The position numbers and the translations under genes were made by a program. The notes beneath the pieces are model-generated. The model saw only the letters and a list, made by a program, of their open reading frames with translations. It did not search any database and had not been told where the DNA came from. Below are positions 48,621-63,482 of a stretch of DNA of 64,000 nt, in pieces. Numbering within the stretch: position 1 is the first letter of the stretch; every line of letters starts with the position of its first letter. Source of the stretch: Panagrolaimus kolymaensis (Eukaryota > Nematoda > Chromadorea > Rhabditida > Panagrolaimidae); contig JAJQJQ010000002.1 in NCBI GenBank assembly GCA_028622995.1, positions 12,090,001 to 12,154,000 of the forward strand, written 5' to 3'.

Positions 48621-51600
48621 AAGTTTTAATAAAATAAATTTTGAAAGATTTTCATCCAAAGTTTGGATTTGATAAAAATAAACTTTCTTATTTTTATGGT
48701 TCTAAAAGCTGCTGAAAAAGCCGGAGGAAGAAACCATAATGCAAATCGAATTAATTATGTTTTATTAAAATAAATTTTGAAAGATTTTCTTCCAAAGTTT
48801 GGATTTGATAAAAATAAACTTTCTTATTTTTATGGTTCTAAAAGCTGCTGAAAAAGCCGAAGGAAAAAACCATAATGCAATTAATATTAATTAAGTTTTA
48901 ATAAAATAAATTTTGAAAGATTTTCATCCAAAGTTTGGATTTGATAAAAATAAACTTTCTTTTTTTTATGGTTCTAAAAGCTGCTGAAAAAGCCGGAGGA
49001 AGAAACCATAATGCAAATCGAATTAATTATGTTTTATTAAAATAAATTTTGAAAGATTTTCATCCAAAGTTTGGATTTGATAAAAATAAACTTTCTTTTT
49101 TTTTATGGTTCTAAAAGCTGCTGAAAAAGCCGGAGGAAGAAACCATAATGCAAATCGAATTAATTATGTTTTAATAAAATAAATTTTGAAAGATTTTCAT
49201 CCAAAGTTTGGATTTGATAAAAATAAACTTTCTTATTTTTATGGTTCTAAAAGCTGCTGAAAAAGCCGGAGGAAGAAACCATAATGCAAATCGAATTAAT
49301 TATGTTTTAATAAAATAAATTTTGAAAGATTTTCATCCAAAGTTTGGATTTGATAAAAATAAACTTTCTTTTTTTTTATGCTGCTGAAAAAGCCGGAGGA
49401 AGAAACCATAATGCAAATCGAATTAATTATGTTTTATTAAAATAAATTTTGAAAGATTTTCATCCAAAGTTTGGATTTGATAAAAATAAACTTTCTTTTT
49501 TTTTATGGTTCTAAAAGCTGCTGAAAAAGCCGGAGGAAGAAACCATAATGCAAATCGAATTAATTATGTTTTAATAAAATAAATTTTGAAAGATTTTCAT
49601 CCAAAGTTTGGATTTGATAAAAATAAACTTTCTTTTTTTTTATGGTTCTAAAAGCTGCTGAAAAAGCCGGAGGAAGAAACCATAATGCAAATCGAATTAA
49701 TTATGTTTTAATAAAATAAATTTTGAAAGATTTTCATCCAAAGTTTGGATTTGATAAAAATAAACTTTCTTATTTTTATGGTTCTAAAAGCTGCTGAAAA
49801 AGCCGGAGGAAGAAACCATAATGCAAATCGAATTAATTATGTTTTAATAAAATAAATTTTGAAAGATTTTCATCCAAAGTTTGGATTTGATAAAAATAAA
49901 CTTTCTTTTTTTTTATGCTGCTGAAAAAGCCGGAGGAAGAAACCATAATGCAAATCGAATTAATTATGTTTTAATAAAATAAATTTTGAAAGATTTTCAT
50001 CCAAAGTTTGGATTTGATAAAAATAAACTTTCTTTTTTTTTATGGTTCTAAAAGCTGCTGAAAAAGCCGGAGGAAGAAACCATAATGCAAATCGAATTAA
50101 TTATGTTTTAATAAAATAAATTTTGAAAGATTTTCATCCAAAGTTTGGATTTGATAAAAATAAACTTTCTTTTTTTTTATGCTGCTGAAAAAGCCGGAGG
50201 AAGAAACCATAATGCAAATCGAATTAATTATGTTTTATTAAAATAAATTTTGAAAGATTTTCATCCAAAGTTTGGATTTGATAAAAATAAACTTTCTTTT
50301 TTTTTATGGTTCTAAAAGCTGCTGAAAAAGCCGGAGGAAGAAACCATAATGCAAATCGAATTAATTATGTTTTAATAAAATAAATTTTGAAAGATTTTCA
50401 TCCAAAGTTTGGATTTGATAAAAATAAACTTTCTTATTTTTATGGTTCTAAAAGCTGCTGAAAAAGCCGGAGGAAGAAACCATAATGCAAATCGAATTAA
50501 TTATGTTTTAATAAAATAAATTTTGAAAGATTTTCATCCAAAGTTTGGATTTGATAAAAATAAACTTTCTTTTTTTTTATGGTTCTAAAAGCTGCTGAAA
50601 AAGCCGGAGGAAGAAACCATAATGCAAATCGAATTAATTATGTTTTAATAAAATAAATTTTGAAAGATTTTCATCCAAAGTTTGGATTTGATAAAAATAA
50701 ACTTTCTTTTTTTTTATGCTGCTGAAAAAGCCGGAGGAAGAAACCATAATGCAAATCGAATTAATTATGTTTTATTAAAATAAATTTTGAAAGATTTTCA
50801 TCCAAAGTTTGGATTTGATAAAAATAAACTTTCTTTTTTTTTATGGTTCTAAAAGCTGCTGAAAAAGCCGGAGGAAGAAACCATAATGCAAATCGAATTA
50901 ATTATGTTTTAATAAAATAAATTTTGAAAGATTTTCATCCAAAGTTTGGATTTGATAAAAATAAACTTTCTTATTTTTATGGTTCTAAAAGCTGCTGAAA
51001 AAGCCGGAGGAAGAAACCATAATGCAAATCGAATTAATTATGTTTTAATAAAATAAATTTTGAAAGATTTTCATCCAAAGTTTGGATTTGATAAAAATAA
51101 ACTTTCTTTTTTTTTATGCTGCTGAAAAAGCCGGAGGAAGAAACCATAATGCAAATCGAATTAATTATGTTTTAATAAAATAAATTTTGAAAGATTTTCA
51201 TCCAAAGTTTGGATTTGATAAAAATAAACTTTCTTTTTTTTTATGCTGCTGAAAAAGCCGGAGGAAGAAACCATAATGCAAATCGAATTAATTATGTTTT
51301 ATTAAAATAAATTTTGAAAGATTTTCATCCAAAGTTTGGATTTGATAAAAATAAACTTTCTTTTTTTTTATGGTTCTAAAAGCTGCTGAAAAAGCCGGAG
51401 GAAGAAACCATAATGCAAATCGAATTAATTATGTTTTAATAAAATAAATTTTGAAAGATTTTCATCCAAAGTTTGGATTTGATAAAAATAAACTTTCTTT
51501 TTTTTATGGTTCTAAAAGCTGCTGAAAAAGCCGGAGAAAGAAACCATAATGCAAATCGAATTAATTATGTTTTATTAAAATAAATTTTGAAAGATTTTCA

Positions 51601-54600
51601 TCCAAAGTTTGGATTTGATAAAAATAAACTTTCTTTTTTTTTATGGTTCTAAAAGCTGCTGAAAAAGCCGGAGGAAGAAACCATAATGCAAATCGAATTA
51701 ATTATGTTTTAATAAAATAAATTTTGAAAGATTTTCATCCAAAGTTTGGATTTGATAAAAATAAACTTTCTTTTTTTTATGGTTCTAAAAGCTGCTGAAA
51801 AAGCCGGAGAAAGAAACCATAATGCAAATCGAATTAATTATGTTTTATTAAAATAAATTTTGAAAGATTTTCATCCAAAGTTTGGATTTGATAAAAATAA
51901 ACTTTCTTTTTTTTTATGGTTCTAAAAGCTGCTGAAAAAGCCGGAGGAAGAAACCATAATGCAAATCGAATTAATTATGTTTTAATAAAATAAATTTTGA
52001 AAGATTTTCATCCAAAGTTTGGATTTTATAAAATAAACTTTCTTATTTTTATGGTTCTAAAAGCTGCTGAAAAAGCCGGAGGAAGAAACCATAATGCAAA
52101 TCGAATTAATTATGTTTTAATAAAATAAATTTTGAAAGATTTTCATCCAAAGTTTGGATTTGATAAAAATAAACTTTCTTTTTTTTTATGGTTCTAAAAG
52201 CTGCTGAAAAAGCCGGAGGAAGAAACCATAATGCAAATCGAATTAATTATGTTTTAATAAAATAAATTTTGAAAGATTTTCATCCAAAGTTTGGATTTGA
52301 TAAAAATAAACTTTCTTTTTTTTTATGGTTCTAAAAGCTGCTGAAAAAGCCGGAGGAAGAAACCATAATGCAAATCGAATTAATTATGTTTTAATAAAAT
52401 AAATTTTGAAAGATTTTCATCCAAAGTTTGGATTTGATAAAAATAAACTTTCTTTTTTTTTATGGTTCTAAAAGCTGCTGAAAAAGCCGGAGGAAGAAAC
52501 CATAATGCAAATCGAATTAATTATGTTTTAATAAAATAAATTTTGAAAGATTTTCATCCAAAGTTTGGATTTGATAAAAATAAACTTTCTTTTTTTTTAT
52601 GGTTCTAAAAGCTGCTGAAAAAGCCGGAGGAAGAAACCATAATGCAAATCGAATTAATTATGTTTTAATAAAATAAATTTTGAAAGATTTTCATCCAAAG
52701 TTTGGATTTGATAAAAATAAACTTTCTTTTTTTTTATGGTTCTAAAAGCTGTTGAAAAAGCCGGAGGAAGAAACCATAATGCAAATCGAATTAATTATGT
52801 TTTAATAAAATAAATTTTGAAAGATTTTCATCCAAAGTTTGGATTTGATAAAAATAAACTTTCTTTTTTTTTATGGTTCTAAAAGCTGCTGAAAAAGCCG
52901 GAGGAAGAAACCATAATGCAAATCGAATTAATTATGTTTTAATAAAATAAATTTTGAAAGATTTTCATCCAAAGTTTGGATTTGATAAAAATAAACTTTC
53001 TTTTTTTTTATGGTTCTAAAAGCTGCTGAAAAAGCCGGAGGAAGAAACCATAATGCAAATCGAATTAATTATGTTTTAATAAAATAAATTTTGAAAGATT
53101 TTCATCCAAAGTTTGGATTTGATAAAAATAAACTTTCTTTTTTTTTATGGTTCTAAAAGCTGTTGAAAAAGCCGGAGGAAGAAACCATAATGCAAATCGA
53201 ATTAATTATGTTTTAATAAAATAAATTTTGAAAGATTTTCATCCAAAGTTTGGATTTGATAAAAATAAACTTTCTTTTTTTTTATGGTTCTAAAAGCTGT
53301 TGAAAAAGCCGGAGGAAGAAACCATAATGCAAATCGAATTAATTATGTTTTAATAAAATAAATTTTGAAAGATTTTCATCCAAAGTTTGGATTTGATAAA
53401 AATAAACTTTCTTTTTTTTTATGGTTCTAAAAGCTGCTGAAAAAGCCGGAGGAAGAAACCATAATGCAAATCGAATTAATTATGTTTTAATAAAATAAAT
53501 TTTGAAAGATTTTCATCCAAAGTTTGGATTTGATAAAAATAAACTTTCTTTTTTTTTATGGTTCTAAAAGCTGCTGAAAAAGCCGGAGGAAGAAACCATA
53601 ATGCAAATCGAATTAATTATGTTTTAATAAAATAAATTTTGAAAGATTTTCATCCAAAGTTTGGATTTGATAAAAATAAACTTTCTTTTTTTTTATGGTT
53701 CTAAAAGCTGCTGAAAAAGCCGGAGGAAGAAACCATAATGCAAATCGAATTAATTATGTTTTAATAAAATAAATTTTGAAAGATTTTCATCCAAAGTTTG
53801 GATTTGATAAAAATAAACTTTCTTTTTTTTTATGGTTCTAAAAGCTGTTGAAAAAGCCGGAGGAAGAAACCATAATGCAAATCGAATTAATTATGTTTTA
53901 ATAAAATAAATTTTGAAAGATTTTCATCCAAAGTTTGGATTTGATAAAAATAAACTTTCTTTTTTTTTATGGTTCTAAAAGCTGCTGAAAAAGCCGGAGG
54001 AAGAAACCATAATGCAAATCGAATTAATTATGTTTTAATAAAATAAATTTTGAAAGATTTTCATCCAAAGTTTGGATTTGATAAAAATAAACTTTCTTTT
54101 TTTTTATGGTTCTAAAAGCTGTTGAAAAAGCCGGAGGAAGAAACCATAATGCAAATCGAATTAATTATGTTTTAATAAAATAAATTTTGAAAGATTTTCA
54201 TCCAAAGTTTGGATTTGATAAAAATAAACTTTCTTTTTTTTTATGGTTCTAAAAGCTGCTGAAAAAGCCGGAGGAAGAAACCATAATGCAAATCGAATTA
54301 ATTATGTTTTAATAAAATAAATTTTGAAAGATTTTCATCCAAAGTTTGGATTTGATAAAAATAAACTTTCTTTTTTTTTATGGTTCTAAAAGCTGCTGAA
54401 AAAGCCGGAGGAAGAAACCATAATGCAAATCGAATTAATTATGTTTTAATAAAATAAATTTTGAAAGATTTTCATCCAAAGTTTGGATTTGATAAAAATA
54501 AACTTTCTTTTTTTTTATGGTTCTAAAAGCTGCTGAAAAAGCCGGAGGAAGAAACCATAATGCAAATCGAATTAATTATGTTTTAATAAAATAAATTTTG

Positions 54601-57600
54601 AAAGATTTTCATCCAAAGTTTGGATTTGATAAAAATAAACTTTCTTTTTTTTTATGGTTCTAAAAGCTGCTGAAAAAGCCGGAGGAAGAAACCATAATGC
54701 AAATCGAATTAATTATGTTTTAATAAAATAAATTTTGAAAGATTTTCATCCAAAGTTTGGATTTGATAAAAATAAACTTTCTTTTTTTTTATGCTGCTGA
54801 AAAAGCCGGAGGAAGAAACCATAATGCAAATCGAATTAATTATGTTTTATTAAAATAAATTTTGAAAGATTTTCATCCAAAGTTTGGATTTGATAAAAAT
54901 AAACTTTCTTTTTTTTTATGGTTCTAAAAGCTGCTGAAAAAGCCGGAGGAAGAAACCATAATGCAAATCGAATTAATTATGTTTTAATAAAATAAATTTT
55001 GAAAGATTTTCATCCAAAGTTTGGATTTGATAAAAATAAACTTTCTTTTTTTTTATGGTTCTAAAAGCTGCTGAAAAAGCCGGAGGAAGAAACCATAATG
55101 CAAATCGAATTAATTATGTTTTAATAAAATAAATTTTGAAAGATTTTCATCCAAAGTTTGGATTTGATAAAAATAAACTTTCTTTTTTTTTATGCTGCTG
55201 AAAAAGCCGGAGGAAGAAACCATAATGCAAATCGAATTAATTATGTTTTATTAAAATAAATTTTGAAAGATTTTCATCCAAAGTTTGGATTTGATAAAAA
55301 TAAACTTTCTTTTTTTTTATGGTTCTAAAAGCTGCTGAAAAAGCCGGAGGAAGAAACCATAATGCAAATCGAATTAATTATGTTTTAATAAAATAAATTT
55401 TGAAAGATTTTCATCCAAAGTTTGGATTTGATAAAAATAAACTTTCTTTTTTTTTATGGTTCTAAAAGCTGCTGAAAAAGCCGGAGGAAGAAACCATAAT
55501 GCAAATCGAATTAATTATGTTTTAATAAAATAAATTTTGAAAGATTTTCATCCAAAGTTTGGATTTGATAAAAATAAACTTTCTTTTTTTTATGGTTCTA
55601 AAAGCTGCTGAAAAAGCCGGAGAAAGAAACCATAATGCAAATCGAATTAATTATGTTTTATTAAAATAAATTTTGAAAGATTTTCATCCAAAGTTTGGAT
55701 TTGATAAAAATAAACTTTCTTATTTTTATGGTTCTAAAAGCTGCTGGGAAAGAAAATTTAAGAAACTATAATGCAAATCGTATTAATTATGTTTTAATAA
55801 AATAAATTTTGAAAGATTTTCATCCAAAGTTTGGATTTGATAAAAATAAACTTTCTTTTTTTTATGGTTCTAAAAGCTGCTGAAAAAGCCGGAGGAAGAA
55901 ACCATAATGCAAATCGAATTAATTATGTTTTAATAAAATAAATTTTGAAAGATTTTCATCCAAAGTTTGGATTTGATAAAAATAAACTTTCTTTTTTTTT
56001 ATGGTTCTAAAAGCTGCTGAAAAAGCCGGAGGAAGAATCCATAATGCAAATCGAATTAATTATGTTTTAATAAAATAAATTTTGAAAGATTTTCATCCAA
56101 AGTTTGGATTTGATAAAAATAAACTTTCTTTTTTTTTATGGTTCTAAAAGCTGCTGAAAAAGCCGGAGGAAGAAACCATAATGCAAATCGAATTAATTAT
56201 GTTTTAATAAAATAAATTTTGAAAGATTTTCATCCAAAGTTTGGATTTGATAAAAATAAACTTTCTTTTTTTTATGGTTCTAAAAGCTGCTGAAAAAGCC
56301 GGAGAAAGAAACCATAATGCAAATCGAATTAATTATGTTTTATTAAAATAAATTTTGAAAGATTTTCATCCAAAGTTTGGATTTGATAAAAATAAACTTT
56401 CTTATTTTTATGGTTCTAAAAGCTGCTGGGAAAGAAAATTTAAGAAACTATAATGCAAATCGTATTAATTATGTTTTAATAAAATAAATTTTGAAAGATT
56501 TTCATCCAAAGTTTGGATTTGATAAAAATAAACTTTCTTATTTTTATGGTTCTAAAAGCTGCTGAAAAAGCCGGAGGAAGAAACCATAATGCAAATCGAA
56601 TTAATTATGTTTTAATAAAATAAATTTTGAAAGATTTTCATCCAAAGTTTGGATTTGATAAAAATAAACTTTCTTATTTTTATGGTTCTAAAAGCTGCTG
56701 AAAAAGCCGGAGGAAGAAACCATAATGCAAATCGAATTAATTATGTTTTATTAAAATAAATTTTGAAAGATTTTCATCCAAAGTTTGGATTTGATAAAAA
56801 TAAACTTTCTTATTTTTATGGTTCTAAAAGCTGCTGAAAAAGCCGGAGGAAGAAACCATAATGCAAATCGAATTAATTATGTTTTAATAAAAAAAATTTT
56901 GAAAGATTTTCATCCAAAGTTTGGATTTGATAAAAATAAACTTTCTTATTTTTATGGTTCTAAAAGCTGCTGAAAAAGCCGGAGGAAGAAACCATAATGC
57001 AAATCGAATTAATTATGTTTTATTAAAATAAATTTTGAAAGATTTTCATCCAAAGTTTGGATTTGATAAAAATAAACTTTCTTATTTTTATGGTTCTAAA
57101 AGCTGCTGGGAAAGAAAATTTAAGAAACTATAATGCAAATCGTATTAATTATGTTTTAATAAAATAAATTTTGAAAGATTTTCATCCAAAGTTTGGATTT
57201 GATAAAAATAAACTTTCTTTTTTTTATGGTTCTAAAAGCTGCTGAAAAAGCCGGAGGAAGAAACCATAATGCAAATCGAATTAATTATGTTTTAATAAAA
57301 TAAATTTTGAAAGATTTTCATCCAAAGTTTGGATTTGATAAAAATAAACTTTCTTTTTTTTATGGTTCTAAAAGCTGCTGAAAAAGCCGGAGGAAGAAAC
57401 CATAATGCAAATCGAATTAATTATGTTTTAATAAAATAAATTTTGAAAGATTTTCATCCAAAGTTTGGATTTGATAAAAATAAACTTTCTTATTTTTATG
57501 GTTCTAAAAGCTGCTGAAAAAGCCGGAGGAAGAAACCATAATGCAAATCGAATTAATTATGTTTTATTAAAATAAATTTTGAAAGATTTTCATCCAAAGT

Positions 57601-58399
57601 TTGGATTTGATAAAAATAAACTTTCTTATTTTTATGGTTCTAAAAGCTGCTGAAAAAGCCGGAGGAAGAAACCATAATGCAAATCGAATTAATTATGTTT
57701 TAATAAAATAAATTTTGAAAGATTTTCATCCAAAGTTTGGATTTGATAAAAATAAACTTTCTTTTTTTTATGGTTCTAAAAGCTGCTGAAAAAGCCGGAG
57801 AAAGAAACCATAATGCAAATCGAATTAATTATGTTTTATTAAAATAAATTTTGAAAGATTTTCATCCAAAGTTTGGATTTGATAAAAATAAACTTTCTTA
57901 TTTTTATGGTTCTAAAAGCTGCTGAAAAAGCCGGAGGAAGAAACCATAATGCAAATCGAATTAATTATGTTTTAATAAAATAAATTTTGAAAGATTTTCA
58001 TCCAAAGTTTGGATTTGATAAAAATAAACTTTCTTTTTTTTATGGTTCTAAAAGCTGCTGAAAAAGCCGGAGAAAGAAACCATAATGCAAATCGAATTAA
58101 TTATGTTTTATTAAAATAAATTTTGAAAGATTTTCATCCAAAGTTTGGATTTGATAAAAATAAACTTTCTTATTTTTATGGTTCTAAAAGCTGCTGAAAA
58201 AGCCGGAGGAAGAAACCATAATGCAAATCGAATTAATTATGTTTTAATAAAATAAATTTTGAAAGATTTTCATCCAAAGTTTGGATTTGATAAAAATAAA
58301 CTTTCTTTTTTTTATGGTTCTAAAAGCTGCTGAAAAAGCCGGAGAAAGAAACCATAATGCAAATCGAATTAATTATGTTTTATTAAAATAAATTTTGAA

Positions 58400-61020
58400 A
58401 GATTTTCATCCAAAGTTTGGATTTGATAAAAATAAACTTTCTTATTTTTATGGTTCTAAAAGCTGCTGGGAAAGAAAATTTAAGAAACTATAATGCAAAT
58501 CGTATTAATTATGTTTTAATAAAATAAATTTTGAAAGATTTTCATCCAAAGTTTGGATTTGATAAAAATAAACTTTCTTTTTTTTATGGTTCTAAAAGCT
58601 GCTGAAAAAGCCGGAGGAAGAAACCATAATGCAAATCGAATTAATTATGTTTTAATAAAATAAATTTTGAAAGATTTTCATCCAAAGTTTGGATTTGATA
58701 AAAATAAACTTTCTTTTTTTTTATGGTTCTAAAAGCTGCTGAAAAAGCCGGAGGAAGAATCCATAATGCAAATCGAATTAATTATGTTTTAATAAAATAA
58801 ATTTTGAAAGATTTTCATCCAAAGTTTGGATTTGATAAAAATAAACTTTCTTTTTTTTATGGTTCTAAAAGCTGCTGAAAAAGCCGGAGGAAGAAACCAT
58901 AATGCAAATCGAATTAATTATGTTTTAATAAAATAAATTTTGAAAGATTTTCATCCAAAGTTTGGATTTGATAAAAATAAACTTTCTTTTTTTTATGGTT
59001 CTAAAAGCTGCTGAAAAAGCCGGAGAAAGAAACCATAATGCAAATCGAATTAATTATGTTTTATTAAAATAAATTTTGAAAGATTTTCATCCAAAGTTTG
59101 GATTTGATAAAAATAAACTTTCTTTTTTTTATGGTTCTAAAAGCTGCTGAAAAAGCCGGAGGAAGAAACCATAATGCAAATCGAATTAATTATGTTTTAA
59201 TAAAATAAATTTTGAAAGATTTTCATCCAAAGTTTGGATTTGATAAAAATAAACTTTCTTTTTTTTTATGGTTCTAAAAGCTGCTGAAAAAGCCGGAGGA
59301 AGAATCCATAATGCAAATCGAATTAATTATGTTTTAATAAAATAAATTTTGAAAGATTTTCATCCAAAGTTTGGATTTGATAAAAATAAACTTTCTTTTT
59401 TTTATGGTTCTAAAAGCTGCTGAAAAAGCCGGAGGAAGAAACCATAATGCAAATCGAATTAATTATGTTTTAATAAAATAAATTTTGAAAGATTTTCATC
59501 CAAAGTTTGGATTTGATAAAAATAAACTTTCTTTTTTTTATGGTTCTAAAAGCTGCTGAAAAAGCCGGAGAAAGAAACCATAATGCAAATCGAATTAATT
59601 ATGTTTTATTAAAATAAATTTTGAAAGATTTTCATCCAAAGTTTGGATTTGATAAAAATAAACTTTCTTATTTTTATGGTTCTAAAAGCTGCTGGGAAAG
59701 AAAATTTAAGAAACTATAATGCAAATCGTATTAATTATGTTTTAATAAAATAAATTTTGAAAGATTTTCATCCAAAGTTTGGATTTGATAAAAATAAACT
59801 TTCTTTTTTTTATGGTTCTAAAAGCTGCTGAAAAAGCCGGAGGAAGAAACCATAATGCAAATCGAATTAATTATGTTTTAATAAAATAAATTTTGAAAGA
59901 TTTTCATCCAAAGTTTGGATTTGATAAAAATAAACTTTCTTTTTTTTTATGGTTCTAAAAGCTGCTGAAAAAGCCGGAGGAAGAATCCATAATGCAAATC
60001 GAATTAATTATGTTTTAATAAAATAAATTTTGAAAGATTTTCATCCAAAGTTTGGATTTGATAAAAATAAACTTTCTTTTTTTTATGGTTCTAAAAGCTG
60101 CTGAAAAAGCCGGAGGAAGAAACCATAATGCAAATCGAATTAATTATGTTTTAATAAAATAAATTTTGAAAGATTTTCATCCAAAGTTTGGATTTGATAA
60201 AAATAAACTTTCTTTTTTTTATGGTTCTAAAAGCTGCTGAAAAAGCCGGAGAAAGAAACCATAATGCAAATCGAATTAATTATGTTTTATTAAAATAAAT
60301 TTTGAAAGATTTTCATCCAAAGTTTGGATTTGATAAAAATAAACTTTCTTTTTTTTATGGTTCTAAAAGCTGCTGAAAAAGCCGGAGGAAGAAACCATAA
60401 TGCAAATCGAATTAATTATGTTTTAATAAAATAAATTTTGAAAGATTTTCATCCAAAGTTTGGATTTGATAAAAATAAACTTTCTTTTTTTTTATGGTTC
60501 TAAAAGCTGCTGAAAAAGCCGGAGGAAGAATCCATAATGCAAATCGAATTAATTATGTTTTAATAAAATAAATTTTGAAAGATTTTCATCCAAAGTTTGG
60601 ATTTGATAAAAATAAACTTTCTTTTTTTTATGGTTCTAAAAGCTGCTGAAAAAGCCGGAGGAAGAAACCATAATGCAAATCGAATTAATTATGTTTTAAT
60701 AAAATAAATTTTGAAAGATTTTCATCCAAAGTTTGGATTTGATAAAAATAAACTTTCTTTTTTTTATGGTTCTAAAAGCTGCTGAAAAAGCCGGAGAAAG
60801 AAACCATAATGCAAATCGAATTAATTATGTTTTATTAAAATAAATTTTGAAAGATTTTCATCCAAAGTTTGGATTTGATAAAAATAAACTTTCTTATTTT
60901 TATGGTTCTAAAAGCTGCTGGGAAAGAAAATTTAAGAAACTATAATGCAAATCGTATTAATTATGTTTTAATAAAATAAATTTTGAAAGATTTTCATCCA
61001 AAGTTTGGATTTGATAAAAA
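58400..61020. repeat. Higher-order repeat with a 1.226-kb period (9 units)
   Basis: Single type B units at 58468, 59694 and 60920 are spaced exactly 1226 bp. A rare AGAATCCATAATG variant at 58760, 59305, 59987 and 60531 alternates with spacings of 545, 682 and 544 bp (4, 5, 4 units), again summing to about 1226 bp. Confidence 0.85.
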
Positions 61021-63482
61021 TAAACTTTCTTATTTTTATGGTTCTAAAAGCTGCTGAAAAAGCCGGAGGAAGAAACCATAATGCAAATCGAATTAATTAT
61101 GTTTTAATAAAATAAATTTTGAAAGATTTTCATCCAAAGTTTGGATTTGATAAAAATAAACTTTCTTATTTTTATGGTTCTAAAAGCTGCTGAAAAAGCC
61201 GGAGGAAGAAACCATAATGCAAATCGAATTAATTATGTTTTATTAAAATAAATTTTGAAAGATTTTCATCCAAAGTTTGGATTTGATAAAAATAAACTTT
61301 CTTATTTTTATGGTTCTAAAAGCTGCTGAAAAAGCCGGAGGAAGAAACCATAATGCAAATCGAATTAATTATGTTTTAATAAAAAAAATTTTGAAAGATT
61401 TTCATCCAAAGTTTGGATTTGATAAAAATAAACTTTCTTATTTTTATGGTTCTAAAAGCTGCTGAAAAAGCCGGAGGAAGAAACCATAATGCAAATCGAA
61501 TTAATTATGTTTTATTAAAATAAATTTTGAAAGATTTTCATCCAAAGTTTGGATTTGATAAAAATAAACTTTCTTATTTTTATGGTTCTAAAAGCTGCTG
61601 GGAAAGAAAATTTAAGAAACTATAATGCAAATCGTATTAATTATGTTTTAATAAAATAAATTTTGAAAGATTTTCATCCAAAGTTTGGATTTGATAAAAA
61701 TAAACTTTCTTTTTTTTATGGTTCTAAAAGCTGCTGAAAAAGCCGGAGGAAGAAACCATAATGCAAATCGAATTAATTATGTTTTAATAAAATAAATTTT
61801 GAAAGATTTTCATCCAAAGTTTGGATTTGATAAAAATAAACTTTCTTTTTTTTATGGTTCTAAAAGCTGCTGAAAAAGCCGGAGGAAGAAACCATAATGC
61901 AAATCGAATTAATTATGTTTTAATAAAATAAATTTTGAAAGATTTTCATCCAAAGTTTGGATTTGATAAAAATAAACTTTCTTATTTTTATGGTTCTAAA
62001 AGCTGCTGAAAAAGCCGGAGGAAGAAACCATAATGCAAATCGAATTAATTATGTTTTATTAAAATAAATTTTGAAAGATTTTCATCCAAAGTTTGGATTT
62101 GATAAAAATAAACTTTCTTATTTTTATGGTTCTAAAAGCTGCTGAAAAAGCCGGAGGAAGAAACCATAATGCAAATCGAATTAATTATGTTTTAATAAAA
62201 TAAATTTTGAAAGATTTTCATCCAAAGTTTGGATTTGATAAAAATAAACTTTCTTTTTTTTATGGTTCTAAAAGCTGCTGAAAAAGCCGGAGAAAGAAAC
62301 CATAATGCAAATCGAATTAATTATGTTTTATTAAAATAAATTTTGAAAGATTTTCATCCAAAGTTTGGATTTGATAAAAATAAACTTTCTTATTTTTATG
62401 GTTCTAAAAGCTGCTGGGAAAGAAAATTTAAGAAACTATAATGCAAATCGTATTAATTATGTTTTAATAAAATAAATTTTGAAAGATTTTCATCCAAAGT
62501 TTGGATTTGATAAAAATAAACTTTCTTTTTTTTATGGTTCTAAAAGCTGCTGAAAAAGCCGGAGGAAGAAACCATAATGCAAATCGAATTAATTATGTTT
62601 TAATAAAATAAATTTTGAAAGATTTTCATCCAAAGTTTGGATTTGATAAAAATAAACTTTCTTTTTTTTATGGTTCTAAAAGCTGCTGAAAAAGCCGGAG
62701 GAAGAAACCATAATGCAAATCGAATTAATTATGTTTTATTAAAATAAATTTTGAAAGATTTTCATCCAAAGTTTGGATTTGATAAAAATAAACTTTCTTA
62801 TTTTTATGGTTCTAAAAGCTGCTGAAAAAGCCGGAGGAAGAAACCATAATGCAAATCGAATTAATTATGTTTTATTAAAATAAATTTTGAAAGATTTTCA
62901 TCCAAAGTTTGGATTTGATAAAAATAAACTTTCTTATTTTTATGGTTCTAAAAGCTGCTGAAAAAGCCGGAGGAAGAAACCATAATGCAAATCGAATTAA
63001 TTATGTTTTAATAAAATAAATTTTGAAAGATTTTCATCCAAAGTTTGGATTTGATAAAAATAAACTTTCTTATTTTTATGGTTCTAAAAGCTGCTGAAAA
63101 AGCCGGAGGAAGAAACCATAATGCAAATCGAATTAATTATGTTTTATTAAAATAAATTTTGAAAGATTTTCATCCAAAGTTTGGATTTGATAAAAATAAA
63201 CTTTCTTATTTTTATGGTTCTAAAAGCTGCTGAAAAAGCCGGAGGAAGAAACCATAATGCAAATCGAATTAATTATGTTTTATTAAAATAAATTTTGAAA
63301 GATTTTCATCCAAAGTTTGGATTTGATAAAAATAAACTTTCTTATTTTTATGGTTCTAAAAGCTGCTGAAAAAGCCGGAGGAAGAAACCATAATGCAAAT
63401 CGAATTAATTATGTTTTAATAAAATAAATTTTGAAAGATTTTCATCCAAAGTTTGGATTTGATAAAAATAAACTTTCTTATT

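Noticed and set aside
56785..56973. 62-codon open frame inside the satellite (identical at 61277-61465)
   Set aside because: It exists only because one T-to-A change removes a stop in a single unit that was later duplicated. The unit length is not a multiple of three, so no frame is maintained across the array.
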